Shown one piece after another: positions 9,977 through 19,389 of a stretch of 64,000 nt of DNA. Each line of letters begins with the position of its first letter. Position 1 is the first letter of the stretch. The notes under the pieces are model-generated. The model saw only the letters and a list, made by a program, of their open reading frames with translations. It ran no database searches and had not been told where the DNA came from. The stretch lies in contig NZ_RZNH01000008.1 of the NCBI RefSeq assembly GCF_013141825.1, forward strand, positions 63,000-126,999, given 5' to 3'. Source of the stretch: Marinifilum caeruleilacunae. Its GTDB lineage: Bacteria > Bacteroidota > Bacteroidia > Bacteroidales > Marinifilaceae. The translations under genes were made by a program, and so were the position numbers.

Positions 9977-10925
9977 ATTGGATGCTGCTCGAATACTTCT
10001 TTTTTTCTCTTCGGGTAAACTCCTGGGTAATTAACTCATCATTGCTGTCAGACACATAGAGATTACCTGATAAGAGGTTGACTTTATCACCCTTGTGATA
10101 GAATAAGGGGTCGATATAGGCATAAGCATTTTGTTTGTTTTCTTCATCTTCCAGCTTTTCGAGCATTCTTATTTTTAAATAATAGATAAAAACGTGCAAC
10201 TCACGTTTTTTGGAGGCGCTATACCAGCCTGTTAATCCTAATTTAGTATTAGGATGTACTGTCTGCCCTTCTTTTACACAAATACTTCCTGATTTGAAAC
10301 AGGAATAACGTGCCAGGGTTCCATCTCTATGCTCGATGAGAACTTCATTCACATTATCATTATAATGAAAATCCTTTGTCGTATCGGCAACAAATTGGTC
10401 TTTAACCTCTACAACTACTCCCTTTCTCATGGCTACAACAGGCTCCGATTTTTCTGTGATAAACTGGAAAGCTTTCCAGCTATCGGGAGCACCCTTTCCG
10501 AATCTTTTCCCCAAATAATTCATGTGATTTACTTTTACTTTTGTTCCTTTCGAAAAGGGCAGTAAATACACGAAATTCTCTTTTATTTTTGGAAATGGCT
10601 TACCTCTGTGGTATTGGTACGAAAAAGAAAAACCAATACCCATATTTGGATCCTTGGGTTTTAAGGTTAACACCTTACCCACTCTGCCCCTGATGGTACC
10701 AGAATATGTATACTTCGCAGATGAATAATTTTCGCAATTCGATAATTGATCAAACTCAATGTTTATCAAATAAGTTCCCACCAATTGTTTCTTAAAGTTT
10801 ACATCCACACTATTATCGGTGTTAACCTGGTAGGTAATTTCAACATCGGAAATTTGCGATTTTAGAACCTTAGGGCTAATAAGAAGTAATAAAACAAACA
10901 GGCAAGCCAATTGTATTTTTTTCAT
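9975..10925 (-). CDS. Secreted protein with a degenerate M23/LytM-like domain
   Basis: 316 aa with a clear signal peptide (ending near LKSQ). The N-terminal half is predicted beta-rich and not recognised. The C-terminal half follows the M23 lysostaphin fold: VVAMRKGVVVEVKD, then VLIEHRDGTLARYSCF, then KEGQTVHPNTKLGLTGW, then LHVFIYY. In active M23 enzymes the zinc ligands are HxxxD and HxH; here the first motif is not seen and the second has become HVF, so it is probably a non-catalytic adaptor or binding protein. The pairing of envelope adaptor with active amidase seen for EnvC or NlpD is a model only. It stands alone and convergent to sucB. Confidence 0.65.
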   Translation of the reverse strand: MKKIQLACLFVLLLLISPKVLKSQISDVEITYQVNTDNSVDVNFKKQLVGTYLINIEFDQLSNCENYSSAKYTYSGTIRGRVGKVLTLKPKDPNMGIGFSFSYQYHRGKPFPKIKENFVYLLPFSKGTKVKVNHMNYLGKRFGKGAPDSWKAFQFITEKSEPVVAMRKGVVVEVKDQFVADTTKDFHYNDNVNEVLIEHRDGTLARYSCFKSGSICVKEGQTVHPNTKLGLTGWYSASKKRELHVFIYYLKIRMLEKLEDEENKQNAYAYIDPLFYHKGDKVNLLSGNLYVSDSNDELITQEFTRREKKKYSSSIQ

Positions 10926-11050
10926 TTTACAATAGTTAATATATCGTTTCTAAACTGATTGACAATATAATTATTTATCGCCTAGAACATCTATCAAGTT
11001 TGTTAAATAAAATCAATCTAATTTTGCTCCCACATTTTGAATTGTGTACA

Positions 11051-11085
11051 AAATAAAAAACCTGACAGAAATAAATCCTATCAGG
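11051..11085 (-). terminator. Rho-independent terminator of hutI
   Basis: On the minus strand CCTGATAG pairs with CTGTCAGG (one T-G wobble, 9-base loop), followed by TTTTTTATTT. It starts about 27 bases after the hutI stop codon. Confidence 0.8.
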
Positions 11086-11112
11086 TCTTCAATAAAATAT
11101 TCTATGTTGTTT

Positions 11113-12366
11113 TTACAATCTCTGACCTCTCAAAATTACAGCATCGATTAAATTGCTACCATATGCATATGGCATAAACTCTACCGATGGAATTTCTTTG
11201 GTGATGAAAACATTGGCAATTTTACCACGAGCAATACTTCCCAATTCTTCCTGTACACCCATTGCATATGCAGAGTTTATTGTGGTTGCATTAACAGCTT
11301 CCTGTGGCAACATTTTGTAGTTGATACACGCCAATGACATAATGAACTTCATGTTTCCTGAAGGAGATGAACCCGGGTTAAAATCCGATGCCAAAGCTAC
11401 TGGTAAACCTGCATTCATCATATCGCGAACAGGCGAACAAACCATGTTCAGGAAGAAAGCTGCACCAGGTAATACTGTTGGCATGGTTTCAGAATCTTTC
11501 AAACACTTGATTTCTTCCTCTCCAACAAACTCAAGGTGATCAACCGAAAGTGCATTGTATTTTACACCTACCTGAATTCCTCCGGAGTAATCCAATTCAT
11601 TGGCATGGATTTTAGGACGCATACCATGCTTCATTCCTGCATTTAGGATGCGATCGGTTTCCTCAACGGTAAAGAATCCTTCATCACAGAATACATCGAT
11701 ATAATCTGCTAAATCTTCTGCTGCAACCTGTGGAATCATTTCATTAATCACCAAATCAACATATTCTCCCTGGCGACCTCTGTATTCGGCAGGAACAGCG
11801 TGAGCACCCAAAAAGCTCGACTTAATGGTTAAAGGCGTTGTTTCTTTGATACGCTTAATGACGCGAAGCATTTTTAATTCATCTTCAACTGTCAAACCAT
11901 AGCCACTTTTAATTTCAACAGCTCCGGTTCCCATGCTGATAATTTCATGGATACGTTCCATTGCTGCTTCGTACAATTCATCTTCAGTAGCATCGTGCAT
12001 GCGTTTGGCCGAATTTAGAATTCCACCACCACGTTTTGCAATCTCTTCATACGAAAGGCCTTTAATCTTATCGGTGTATTCGATCTCGCGACTTCCAGCA
12101 TATACCAAATGAGTATGCGAATCGCAGAAAGATGGGAATACCATTCTTCCTGTAGCATCGATTTCTTCTACATGATCGAAGCCATCCATTTCGTCATAAT
12201 TTGGCATATCTTCCATCTTACCAAAATCAGAAATCTTCTCGTCTTCAATCAGCAAATAGGCATCATCAATACAATTCAAGTTTGCCATATCGGTTCCGGC
12301 AACCCATTTCCTAGGCGTTTCTTCAACCTGAACCAGAGTTTTTATATTACTTATTAACAGCTTCAT
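11113..12366 (-). CDS. hutI: Imidazolonepropionase
   Basis: 417 aa, normal length. It hydrolyses 4-imidazolone-5-propanoate to N-formimino-L-glutamate in histidine breakdown in the cytoplasm. Amidohydrolase marks are FPSFCDSHTHLVYAGSRE (metal-binding HxH), KSGYGLTVEDELKML, HANELDYSGG, SVDHLEFVGEEE and LASDFNPGSSPS. The other hut genes (hutH, hutU, and hutG or a formiminotransferase) are not in this window, so the pathway must be completed elsewhere. It is divergent from the transporter at 12686 and ends at its own terminator. Confidence 0.95.
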   Translation of the reverse strand: MKLLISNIKTLVQVEETPRKWVAGTDMANLNCIDDAYLLIEDEKISDFGKMEDMPNYDEMDGFDHVEEIDATGRMVFPSFCDSHTHLVYAGSREIEYTDKIKGLSYEEIAKRGGGILNSAKRMHDATEDELYEAAMERIHEIISMGTGAVEIKSGYGLTVEDELKMLRVIKRIKETTPLTIKSSFLGAHAVPAEYRGRQGEYVDLVINEMIPQVAAEDLADYIDVFCDEGFFTVEETDRILNAGMKHGMRPKIHANELDYSGGIQVGVKYNALSVDHLEFVGEEEIKCLKDSETMPTVLPGAAFFLNMVCSPVRDMMNAGLPVALASDFNPGSSPSGNMKFIMSLACINYKMLPQEAVNATTINSAYAMGVQEELGSIARGKIANVFITKEIPSVEFMPYAYGSNLIDAVILRGQRL

Positions 12367-12685
12367 ATGTATTTCAATTAATAATTAGCAATGATATAAT
12401 GAGCAATTAGGTAGCAAAAAGTTAAGAATGATTATAATATACAGATAAAAAAAGGATTAAAACTTTAGTTTACCTCCTTGAAATCAGCACATTTACTCAT
12501 TCATTAATTCACACACATACTCTTTCACTTTACGATGCAAATATTAGGTAAAAATGATCAATTTGCAAACCTTTTCGGACTGCTCTTTAAAATTATTTTA
12601 GAACGCCATTTGTGTACATATTTTCCTATTTTTACGCATTCAATTTTAAGGGGTAAAAACCAAAACACAAACTAAATCAACCTAT
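12367..12685. other. Divergent intergenic region hutI / yfcC-like
   Basis: 319 bases, AT-rich, without a credible ORF. It holds the candidate hutI promoter at 12538-12569. For the plus-strand gene only weak matches are seen (TTTG at 12609 and TATTTTTA at 12627, with only 14 bases between them). Confidence 0.6.
12538..12569 (-). promoter_or_regulatory. Candidate hutI promoter
   Basis: On the minus strand TTTG (12566-12569), a 19-base spacer and TAATATTTG (12538-12546). The -7 box has one base more than TAnnTTTG. The implied leader is about 170 bases, longer than is usual here. Confidence 0.35.
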
Positions 12686-14281
12686 ATGTTTAAAAAGATA
12701 CCACACACCTATGTAATTGTTTTTGCAATAGTTGTATTATCTGCAATATTAACCTGGATTATTCCGGGAGGTGAATTCGAGCGAACAACCGTTAATGTAA
12801 ATGGAACCGACCGTGAGGTTATTGTTCAGGGGTCCTATCAACAAATTGAAAGCCAGGGCCAAAGTTGGGAAATTTTCTCATCTTTCTTTAAGGGATTTGT
12901 TGACAAAGCTGATATTATCATGTTTATCCTGGTAATTGGAGGTGCATTCTGGATTATGAACGCAAGTAAATCCATTGATGTTGGAATTTACTCTTTCTTA
13001 AAATTTACCCAAAAGCTGGAAAAGAATAAAACCATTCGGAAAATTGGGGTCAACAATATCATTCTAACGCTAATTATGCTGGTGTTTAGTGCCTTTGGTG
13101 CCACATTTGGAATGAGTGAAGAAACCATCGCTTTTGTTATCATCTTTGTTCCGATGTCCATTAAAATGGGATATGATTCTATCGTTGGTGTGTGCATCTG
13201 TTTTGTAGCTGCCGGCCTGGGGTTTGCGGGAGCATTGCTAAACCCGTTCACCATTGGTATTGCACAAGGATTATCGAACCTGCCATTGTTCTCGGGGATT
13301 GAATACCGACTATTTTGCTGGGTAGTTATTAATGTAATAGGTTTTGCATTTATTCTTAGATATGCCGCTAAAATCAGAAAAAACCCACAGGCTTCATTGG
13401 TATATACCGATGATGAATACTGGAGAAAGCATAACGATACGGATATGGAAGAATTGGAGTTTTACACACCTAAGTCGGCGTGGGTAACTTATTTTATTCT
13501 GCTGATTACAATGGTGGTATTCTCTTACCATTACCCACAAAGTACTCTTAAGGTGGGTAACTCTGAAATGACAACTTACGTTCTGCCATTTGTGACCATC
13601 CTCTTTGCTTTGCTAGGCTTGCTTTCTCTTCTGAAATCGGTACACTTCTATATCCTGAATTTATTGCTTTTCACCATAATTTACCTGATTGTTGGTGTTA
13701 TGGGATATGGCTGGTACATCATGGAAATTGCTACTTTATTCTTTGCAATGGGTATTTTCTCGGGAATTGCCTTTAACAATACTGCCAATGAAATTACCAA
13801 GTTGTTTCTTGAAGGATCGAGAGATATCCTTTCGGCTGCTATGATCGTTGGTTTGGCAGGTGGTATTTTAATTGTTCTTGAAGAAGGAAACATTATTGAT
13901 TCCATCCTTTACTACATCTCACAATCGATGAATGATTTTGGTAAGATGGCATCTGTTTCCATCATGTATCTGATTCAAAATATCATCAATGTGATTATCC
14001 CATCGGGATCAGCGAAAGCTGCATTAACAATGCCAATGATGTCGCAATTCTCCGATTTAATTGGAGTATCGCGCCAGGCAACGGTTATGGCTTTCCAGTT
14101 TGGTGATGGTTTTACCAATATGATTACCCCAACTTCAGGTGTATTGATTGGAGTGTTAGGTGTTGCAAAAATCCCTTACGATAAGTGGGTAAAATGGATT
14201 GGTGGTTTTATGGTAATCCTCTTGCTTTTAGGATTATTACTGCTAATTCCAACAGTAACCATGGAACTGAATGGATTCTAA
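12686..14281 (+). CDS. YfcC-family (C4-dicarboxylate/arginine carrier-like) membrane transporter
   Basis: 531 aa with about a dozen hydrophobic segments. The start MFKKIPHTYVIVFAIVVL and the WIIPGGEFER motif at the end of helix 1 are typical of the YfcC/DcuC-like family, as are the FGMSEETIAF segment, GAGFAGALLNPFTIGIAQG-like region, FNNTANEIT, and the second-half helix with IIPSGSAKAALTMP. Such carriers sit in the inner membrane; members are annotated as dicarboxylate or basic amino-acid exchangers, and the substrate cannot be told from sequence. Next to hutI, a histidine- or glutamate-related substrate is possible but only by neighbourhood. It is monocistronic and ends at a strong terminator. 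Confidence 0.8.
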   Translation: MFKKIPHTYVIVFAIVVLSAILTWIIPGGEFERTTVNVNGTDREVIVQGSYQQIESQGQSWEIFSSFFKGFVDKADIIMFILVIGGAFWIMNASKSIDVGIYSFLKFTQKLEKNKTIRKIGVNNIILTLIMLVFSAFGATFGMSEETIAFVIIFVPMSIKMGYDSIVGVCICFVAAGLGFAGALLNPFTIGIAQGLSNLPLFSGIEYRLFCWVVINVIGFAFILRYAAKIRKNPQASLVYTDDEYWRKHNDTDMEELEFYTPKSAWVTYFILLITMVVFSYHYPQSTLKVGNSEMTTYVLPFVTILFALLGLLSLLKSVHFYILNLLLFTIIYLIVGVMGYGWYIMEIATLFFAMGIFSGIAFNNTANEITKLFLEGSRDILSAAMIVGLAGGILIVLEEGNIIDSILYYISQSMNDFGKMASVSIMYLIQNIINVIIPSGSAKAALTMPMMSQFSDLIGVSRQATVMAFQFGDGFTNMITPTSGVLIGVLGVAKIPYDKWVKWIGGFMVILLLLGLLLLIPTVTMELNGF

Positions 14282-14287
14282 AATATA

Positions 14288-14315
14288 AAAAAGGGACTCT
14301 AACGAGTCCCTTTTT
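14288..14315. terminator. Bidirectional terminator, yfcC-like / susD
   Basis: A perfect 12-bp stem AAAAAGGGACTC / GAGTCCCTTTTT with loop TAAC, between two convergent genes. Confidence 0.9.
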
Positions 14316-14322
14316 ATTTTGA

Positions 14323-15726
14323 TTAATATCCTGGATTTTGAGTGAAAAGAGGATTTAAATCTCTTTCCCTGGTAGGAATTGGCCATATGGTTTTATTGGC
14401 TCCAAATGCTGCGTCTGCAAAATTCGGATCACCAGATGGTCTTAATCCTAACTCATTTCTTAATAAATCCATTCTTCGATGACCTTCGAAACAAAGTTCT
14501 TTTCTTCTTTCATCGAGTATGTCATCGAGAGATAAGGCAGACAAATCGGCCAAACCAGCTCGTGACCGTAGCAAATTGATATCATCCAGAGGAGCAGCTC
14601 CAGTAGATGATCCAGCTCTAAAGTTCGCCTCTGCTCTTGTCAGGTACATTTCGGTAATTCGAATCACAGGAGCATTATCGGCATTTGTAATTCCATCAAC
14701 ATACTTTGTAGTAAAGAACGAATTGGTATTCTGTGCATCGGGTCCTTGCTCGGTAAGTGTCGTAAAACGCAAATCATTATCCGTATCAAATGCATTGATC
14801 AGATAATCAGAAAATGGTGCATCTCCACGTCCTTCAGGAGAAGGATTGAACAAACCAGAAAAACCTTCTCCACTATTTTGACCATCGGCAGCAGTATTTA
14901 CCAAAGTAAAAATATGCTCCTTAGAGCCTTCGTTTTGGAAGAAGGAATAGTCTCCTGCCAATTCAAAATTAGAATCTCCAATTACTGTATTTGCCAGTGT
15001 AGCAGCATCAGACCACTCTCCCCTGTACAGGTGTAATCGTGCTTTAAGAGCCTGGGCCGCCCCCCTGGTAGCCATGGTTCTATCGGTTCCGCTCAAATTA
15101 GCGATCGCAAAATCCAAATCTGCTGCAATAAAGGCGTGAACCTCGCTCAAACTAGACCTTGGAATTTCGAATTCTGTTGTACTTCCCGTAAAAATGAAGT
15201 CTACAATTGGAAGACAATCATTTGATCCGTTATCTTGCTGAATTGGAGCCGAAAACCAGTTGGCCATATTAAAGTAGATCAGTGCCCGCATGAATCGAGC
15301 TTCAGCAATCAGAGAGTTTTTATCAGCCTCTTCGAATCCTGCCTCTTCGAGTGCGGGAACACCATCGATTACAAAGTTTGCTGCCATAACAACTTCAAAG
15401 CAGTCTCGCCACACTTCCTGAATGGAAGTATTGTTAGCAAGTATTGTGTAATCTCTAACCTGTAAGAAGGTTGGAAAGGATCCTACAAATCTTACATTGT
15501 CTGCATGCCACTCTCCCATTGATTGCGGTGTGCCGTTTAAAACGTCATCGTCCTGACATTTGCTGTACAATCCCAATACAGCCAATTGAGCCCCCTGACT
15601 TGTGGTGAAAATAACATTCTGAGAAACATCATCTTCCGGAACCAAATCCAATTCATTGTCGCAAGCAGGGAATACAAAAATAACTGCAAGGAGTATTGGT
15701 AATATATATTTTACATTTTTCATCAT
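14323..15726 (-). CDS. SusD/RagB-family outer-membrane nutrient-binding lipoprotein (pair 1)
   Basis: About 467 aa. The lipoprotein signal ends at VIFVFPAC, followed by DNELDLVPEDD, a typical SusD N-terminus. TPR-like helices appear around EARFMRALIYFNMANWF, and the C-terminal RagB/SusD region carries RITEMYLTRAEANFR, LDDILDERRKELCFEGHRRMDLLR and a final FTQNPGY. It would cover the pore of the neighbouring SusC on the cell surface and bind the ligand. The start at 15726 (or the adjacent ATG at 15723) is chosen because it opens the signal peptide and lies just after the susC stop; the open frame to 15750 adds only MLNLILCK. No glycoside hydrolase or peptidase follows, so the substrate is unknown. 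Confidence 0.93.
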   Translation of the reverse strand: MMKNVKYILPILLAVIFVFPACDNELDLVPEDDVSQNVIFTTSQGAQLAVLGLYSKCQDDDVLNGTPQSMGEWHADNVRFVGSFPTFLQVRDYTILANNTSIQEVWRDCFEVVMAANFVIDGVPALEEAGFEEADKNSLIAEARFMRALIYFNMANWFSAPIQQDNGSNDCLPIVDFIFTGSTTEFEIPRSSLSEVHAFIAADLDFAIANLSGTDRTMATRGAAQALKARLHLYRGEWSDAATLANTVIGDSNFELAGDYSFFQNEGSKEHIFTLVNTAADGQNSGEGFSGLFNPSPEGRGDAPFSDYLINAFDTDNDLRFTTLTEQGPDAQNTNSFFTTKYVDGITNADNAPVIRITEMYLTRAEANFRAGSSTGAAPLDDINLLRSRAGLADLSALSLDDILDERRKELCFEGHRRMDLLRNELGLRPSGDPNFADAAFGANKTIWPIPTRERDLNPLFTQNPGY

Positions 15727-15750
15727 TTTACAAAGAATTAGGTTCAACAT

Positions 15751-18735
15751 TTAAAAACTTACTCTTAATCCAAAAATATAGGACTTCGATTGAGGAGGAG
15801 TAAAGAATGTTTCTCCTTGTGCCAGAGGATTGGTATCGTCTGTAACTTCAGGATCGATACCTTCCAGATCATCACTCTTAATTGTAAACACATTGTTCAT
15901 GGTTACATAGAAACGGGCAGATTTAATAAAGCCTCCCAAAGAATTAAGAGTAGACTCAGGAATGGTATAACCTAATGTCAAATTCTTCATTCTTAGATAG
16001 GATGCGTTGAATAAGAACAGATCCGATCTTTGTGCAAATATTCCGGCTGTAGAACTAGAAGGAGACGGAGCATATGCATTATCGCCAGGCTGCTGCCAAT
16101 AGTTCAAGACTTTCTTTCGAACATTAAATGTAGCTGTGGCGCGATCTGTAAATCTAAATCCATCAACCATAATCTTGTTCCCCGAGCTGTAATTGAAAAA
16201 TCCACTTAAATCAAAACCTTTGTATTTTAATGTTGTGCTAAATCCACCAAAGAAATCTGGTTGGGCACTACCAACATATACACGGTCGTCACTTGTTGGA
16301 TTGGTTGTAATCTGACCATCGGCAGTTAACCATTCAGCATCACCTGTTTGTGGGTTGATGCCTGCATACCTGATTAGGTAAAACTCGTTGGCCGATCTTC
16401 CAACTACAGCACGCTGTGCGCTTGTTCCGGCAATAAAATTATCATCGTTCACATCGGTACCCGTATTCGGAAGAGCTGTAATTTCATTATTAACGGTTGT
16501 CATGTTAAAATTGGCGTTCCATTCCAAATCAGGAGTTTTAATTATGGTTGCATTGATATCGATCTCGATACCACTATTCTCCATCTCTCCTACATTTTTA
16601 GCAACGGCATCGTAACCGGTAATGTATGTCAATGGTTGATTGATTAAGAGATCTGAAATGTCCTTTCGGTAATAGGTTAAATCAAATTGAATCTTACCAT
16701 TCAACCATCGAGAACGCAATCCGATATCCAAAGATTTGTTTTCCTCCCATTTTAAGCCGGCATTACCTGCCTGACTGGGAACCAATCCTGGTGTACCATT
16801 ATAATTTCCATCGTTACCACCTGTATAAAGGAAAAATGATGGATAGTATCCAATTTTATCATTACCAGATACCCCATAACTGGCGGTCAGTTTCAGGAAA
16901 TCCAATCCCGGTACCAGGTCTTGCATAAACTCTTCCTCTGTAATGGTGTATCCTCCGGCCACCGACCAAAAGGTACCATATTTGTTGTCAGGTCCGAAAC
17001 GTGAAGAACCATCGCGTCTTAACGAACCTTCGAATGTATATTTACCCGCATAACTGTATCCTACTCTAGAGAACAATGAGAAAAGCGACCACTTGTTTCG
17101 AATATGAGAAGTGGTTGTTTTCTCTGCAGCCGACTCAACATTTCTTAGGTCATCAGAAGGAAAATTCGTTCCTTCTACCCATGTTCTACCCAGGGTCGAT
17201 TCTTCATAAGAAATCCCACCCAAAGCTGTAATTCGATGTGTACCATCGAACAGTTTATCAAAACTGGCTGTTGTAGTTGTCAACCATTTTGAATCTTCCA
17301 CTATTCGGTTCGACCCGTAACCACCTGATGAGTTAATGTCATAGGAACGTTCTGTTTCCTCAACCGAGAGCTGATCAAATCCAAAATCGGTCTTCAATTT
17401 TAGACCATCAATCACATCCAACTCTGCATAGAAGTTACCATAGCTTCTTTTCGAGGTTACATCATCGAGGTCCAAATCTTCAATGGCAATTACATTTGCA
17501 ATAAATCCTGTATTCACATAATTACCATTTTCATCGTATGGCTCAACCCAAGGATATTGAAGATAGGCCGATGTCATTGGTGCAAAGGTTGAATTTTCAA
17601 GCCCTACACGGTCGATTTTATTCTGACTTATATTCAAATTCGCCCCAACATTTAAATACTCCTTGGCTTTCACTTCAAAATTTAAACGTCCACCGATTCG
17701 TTGCATTTCATTGCCAACCACAAATCCTTCCTGATCGGAATAGGTTACACCCAAATAATATTTAATGCGTTCGGATCCACCTCGAACCGAAACATCAGCA
17801 TTATAAGAAAAACCTGTTTGTGTAACTGCCGAAGGCCAATCGAAAGATCCCTGTGGTAGTTCATCTACGCTAGCTGCATCTCCAATATCAACCAAATATT
17901 GTCTATATTCATCGGCATTGGCCATGCTAATTTCGTCGGTCGATTCGGTCCATTGTGTATAAAAATCTACGGTAACGGTAGCATCTTTGTTGTACGATCC
18001 ACTTTTGGTTTTAATGATAATTACACCATTGGCACCTCTCGATCCGTAAATTGCAGTTGCAGATGCATCCTTTAAGACATTCATCGACTCAATATCATTC
18101 GGATTGATATCAATTAGGGTATTCAAACCAGTGTTACCACCTTGTGTATTGGTGTAGTTAAAATCGGCTCCATCGTTCATTGGAACTCCATCTACAACAA
18201 TCAGAGGTGATGATCCGGCTGTTAAGGAACCCACACCACGAACACGAACCACCGAAAAGGCTCCAAGTACTCCCGAAGACTGCGTCATTTGCACTCCCGA
18301 GGCCCTACCCTGCAGTAACTCCTGGGAAGAAGTTGCTGTTAAATTTTCCAGAGTTTCCTCATCGATTACCGCAACATTCTGAACCAGTCGTTTCTCATCT
18401 ACTGTTCCGTAACCAACAACAACTACCTCATCCATGCCAATGGATTCTGTTTCCAGGGATACATTGATTACAGTTTGCTCACCAACCAGGATTTCCTGGC
18501 TAATCATACCGACAAAACTAAAAACCAATACATCCGTCGACTGAGCTTCCAGTGCATATTTTCCATCAATATCAGTACTGGTTCCCGAAGTTGTTCCCTT
18601 TATTACTACCGATACACCTGGCATTCCCATGCCGTCGTCGGCACTTGTAACAGTACCTGAAATCTGCTTTGTTTGCGCATTTATCAATTGAATTGATATC
18701 AGAACAGCACAAACAATAAATATCAGTCTTTTCAT
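15751..18735 (-). CDS. SusC/RagA-family TonB-dependent transporter (pair 1)
   Basis: 994 aa. Signal peptide (to LINAQ), then a carboxypeptidase-regulatory-like domain (ISGTVTSADDGMGMPGVSV, about 24-105), then the SusC signature MDEVVVVGYG, a plug domain with VRVRGVGSL and NVLKDASATAIYGSRGANGVI, and a large 22-strand-type beta-barrel ending in YIFGLRVSF. It imports oligomers bound by the SusD partner across the outer membrane using TonB energy. The first about 110 residues are very close to those of the second SusC at 20886-23900, while the barrels differ strongly. It forms an operon with susD, whose signal-peptide ATG lies 24 bases after the susC stop. Confidence 0.95.
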   Translation of the reverse strand: MKRLIFIVCAVLISIQLINAQTKQISGTVTSADDGMGMPGVSVVIKGTTSGTSTDIDGKYALEAQSTDVLVFSFVGMISQEILVGEQTVINVSLETESIGMDEVVVVGYGTVDEKRLVQNVAVIDEETLENLTATSSQELLQGRASGVQMTQSSGVLGAFSVVRVRGVGSLTAGSSPLIVVDGVPMNDGADFNYTNTQGGNTGLNTLIDINPNDIESMNVLKDASATAIYGSRGANGVIIIKTKSGSYNKDATVTVDFYTQWTESTDEISMANADEYRQYLVDIGDAASVDELPQGSFDWPSAVTQTGFSYNADVSVRGGSERIKYYLGVTYSDQEGFVVGNEMQRIGGRLNFEVKAKEYLNVGANLNISQNKIDRVGLENSTFAPMTSAYLQYPWVEPYDENGNYVNTGFIANVIAIEDLDLDDVTSKRSYGNFYAELDVIDGLKLKTDFGFDQLSVEETERSYDINSSGGYGSNRIVEDSKWLTTTTASFDKLFDGTHRITALGGISYEESTLGRTWVEGTNFPSDDLRNVESAAEKTTTSHIRNKWSLFSLFSRVGYSYAGKYTFEGSLRRDGSSRFGPDNKYGTFWSVAGGYTITEEEFMQDLVPGLDFLKLTASYGVSGNDKIGYYPSFFLYTGGNDGNYNGTPGLVPSQAGNAGLKWEENKSLDIGLRSRWLNGKIQFDLTYYRKDISDLLINQPLTYITGYDAVAKNVGEMENSGIEIDINATIIKTPDLEWNANFNMTTVNNEITALPNTGTDVNDDNFIAGTSAQRAVVGRSANEFYLIRYAGINPQTGDAEWLTADGQITTNPTSDDRVYVGSAQPDFFGGFSTTLKYKGFDLSGFFNYSSGNKIMVDGFRFTDRATATFNVRKKVLNYWQQPGDNAYAPSPSSSTAGIFAQRSDLFLFNASYLRMKNLTLGYTIPESTLNSLGGFIKSARFYVTMNNVFTIKSDDLEGIDPEVTDDTNPLAQGETFFTPPQSKSYIFGLRVSF

Positions 18736-19330
18736 AAATTTTACTTTTTGTAGAATTACATTAGTAACAATCAGGCATTGCCTGAATAGAAGTAATCCTT
18801 AAACACCAACCATTACAGCAGGTCTAAGCAAGGTATCGGATAGCAGAAAAACTATCGTCAACATGCTTGTATCTGATCTATGCACATGGTTCTCGATATC
18901 AATGAAAATATCGATGCATATTAAAAATGGTGGTGGATTAATGCCTAAGGCGTTAAAGAGAATAGAACCCGGGCACAATAATTTAAAATCTGTAATGTCG
19001 AAAACACAGAAATTAAATTACCTAAGGGCAATTTACCAAGGCCAATATAGTTTTGTGGATTTTAAAGATTTAGGAACTTTAGTAATGGTTAGCACTAATT
19101 TAAAATTGAACGCTTTGTCAATTTTTGATTCAATCTTTTCTCTTTTAAGTAAAGCCCCTATTGGAAATCAGCTTATAAAAATCGATTTCCAAACTCAATT
19201 TAATGCTTTTTTATTATTTAGACAAAATAAAAAATAAATTACACTTTTAGAAAGCTCATATTATTATATTTCAGCGCTTTAATTCGATCTTCAATTCATC
19301 ACACTTCATTTTTTCATGAACTTTTTTGAG
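18736..19330. other. Long intergenic region ahead of susC (pair 1)
   Basis: About 600 bases without a credible gene. A plus-strand frame of 124 codons (18863-19237) is open, but its product matches nothing I know and starts antisense to the susC leader. The region holds a palindrome close to susC (18771-18785) and a weak TACCTTG on the minus strand near 18830. No sigma/anti-sigma pair or other regulator is encoded beside either Sus pair. Confidence 0.6.
18771..18785. promoter_or_regulatory. Palindrome in the susC leader (pair 1)
   Basis: TCAGGCA-T-TGCCTGA, 7-bp arms around one base, 36-50 bases upstream of the susC ATG. It could be a dimeric operator; as RNA it would form a 5-bp hairpin. Confidence 0.45.
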
Positions 19331-19368
19331 AAAATAAAAAAAAAGGCTGTCCCAATCATGAGACAGCC
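19331..19368 (-). terminator. Terminator of the second susC-susD operon
   Basis: On the minus strand GGCTGTC / GACAGCC with a 10-base loop, then a long T tract, 22 bases after the susD stop codon. Confidence 0.85.
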
Positions 19369-19389
19369 AATTCATTTTATAGATGTATA

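Noticed and set aside
18863-19237. Plus-strand open frame of 124 codons between the two Sus operons
   Set aside because: Composition is not convincing, no family is recognised, and no promoter or terminator fits; it lies in a regulatory region.
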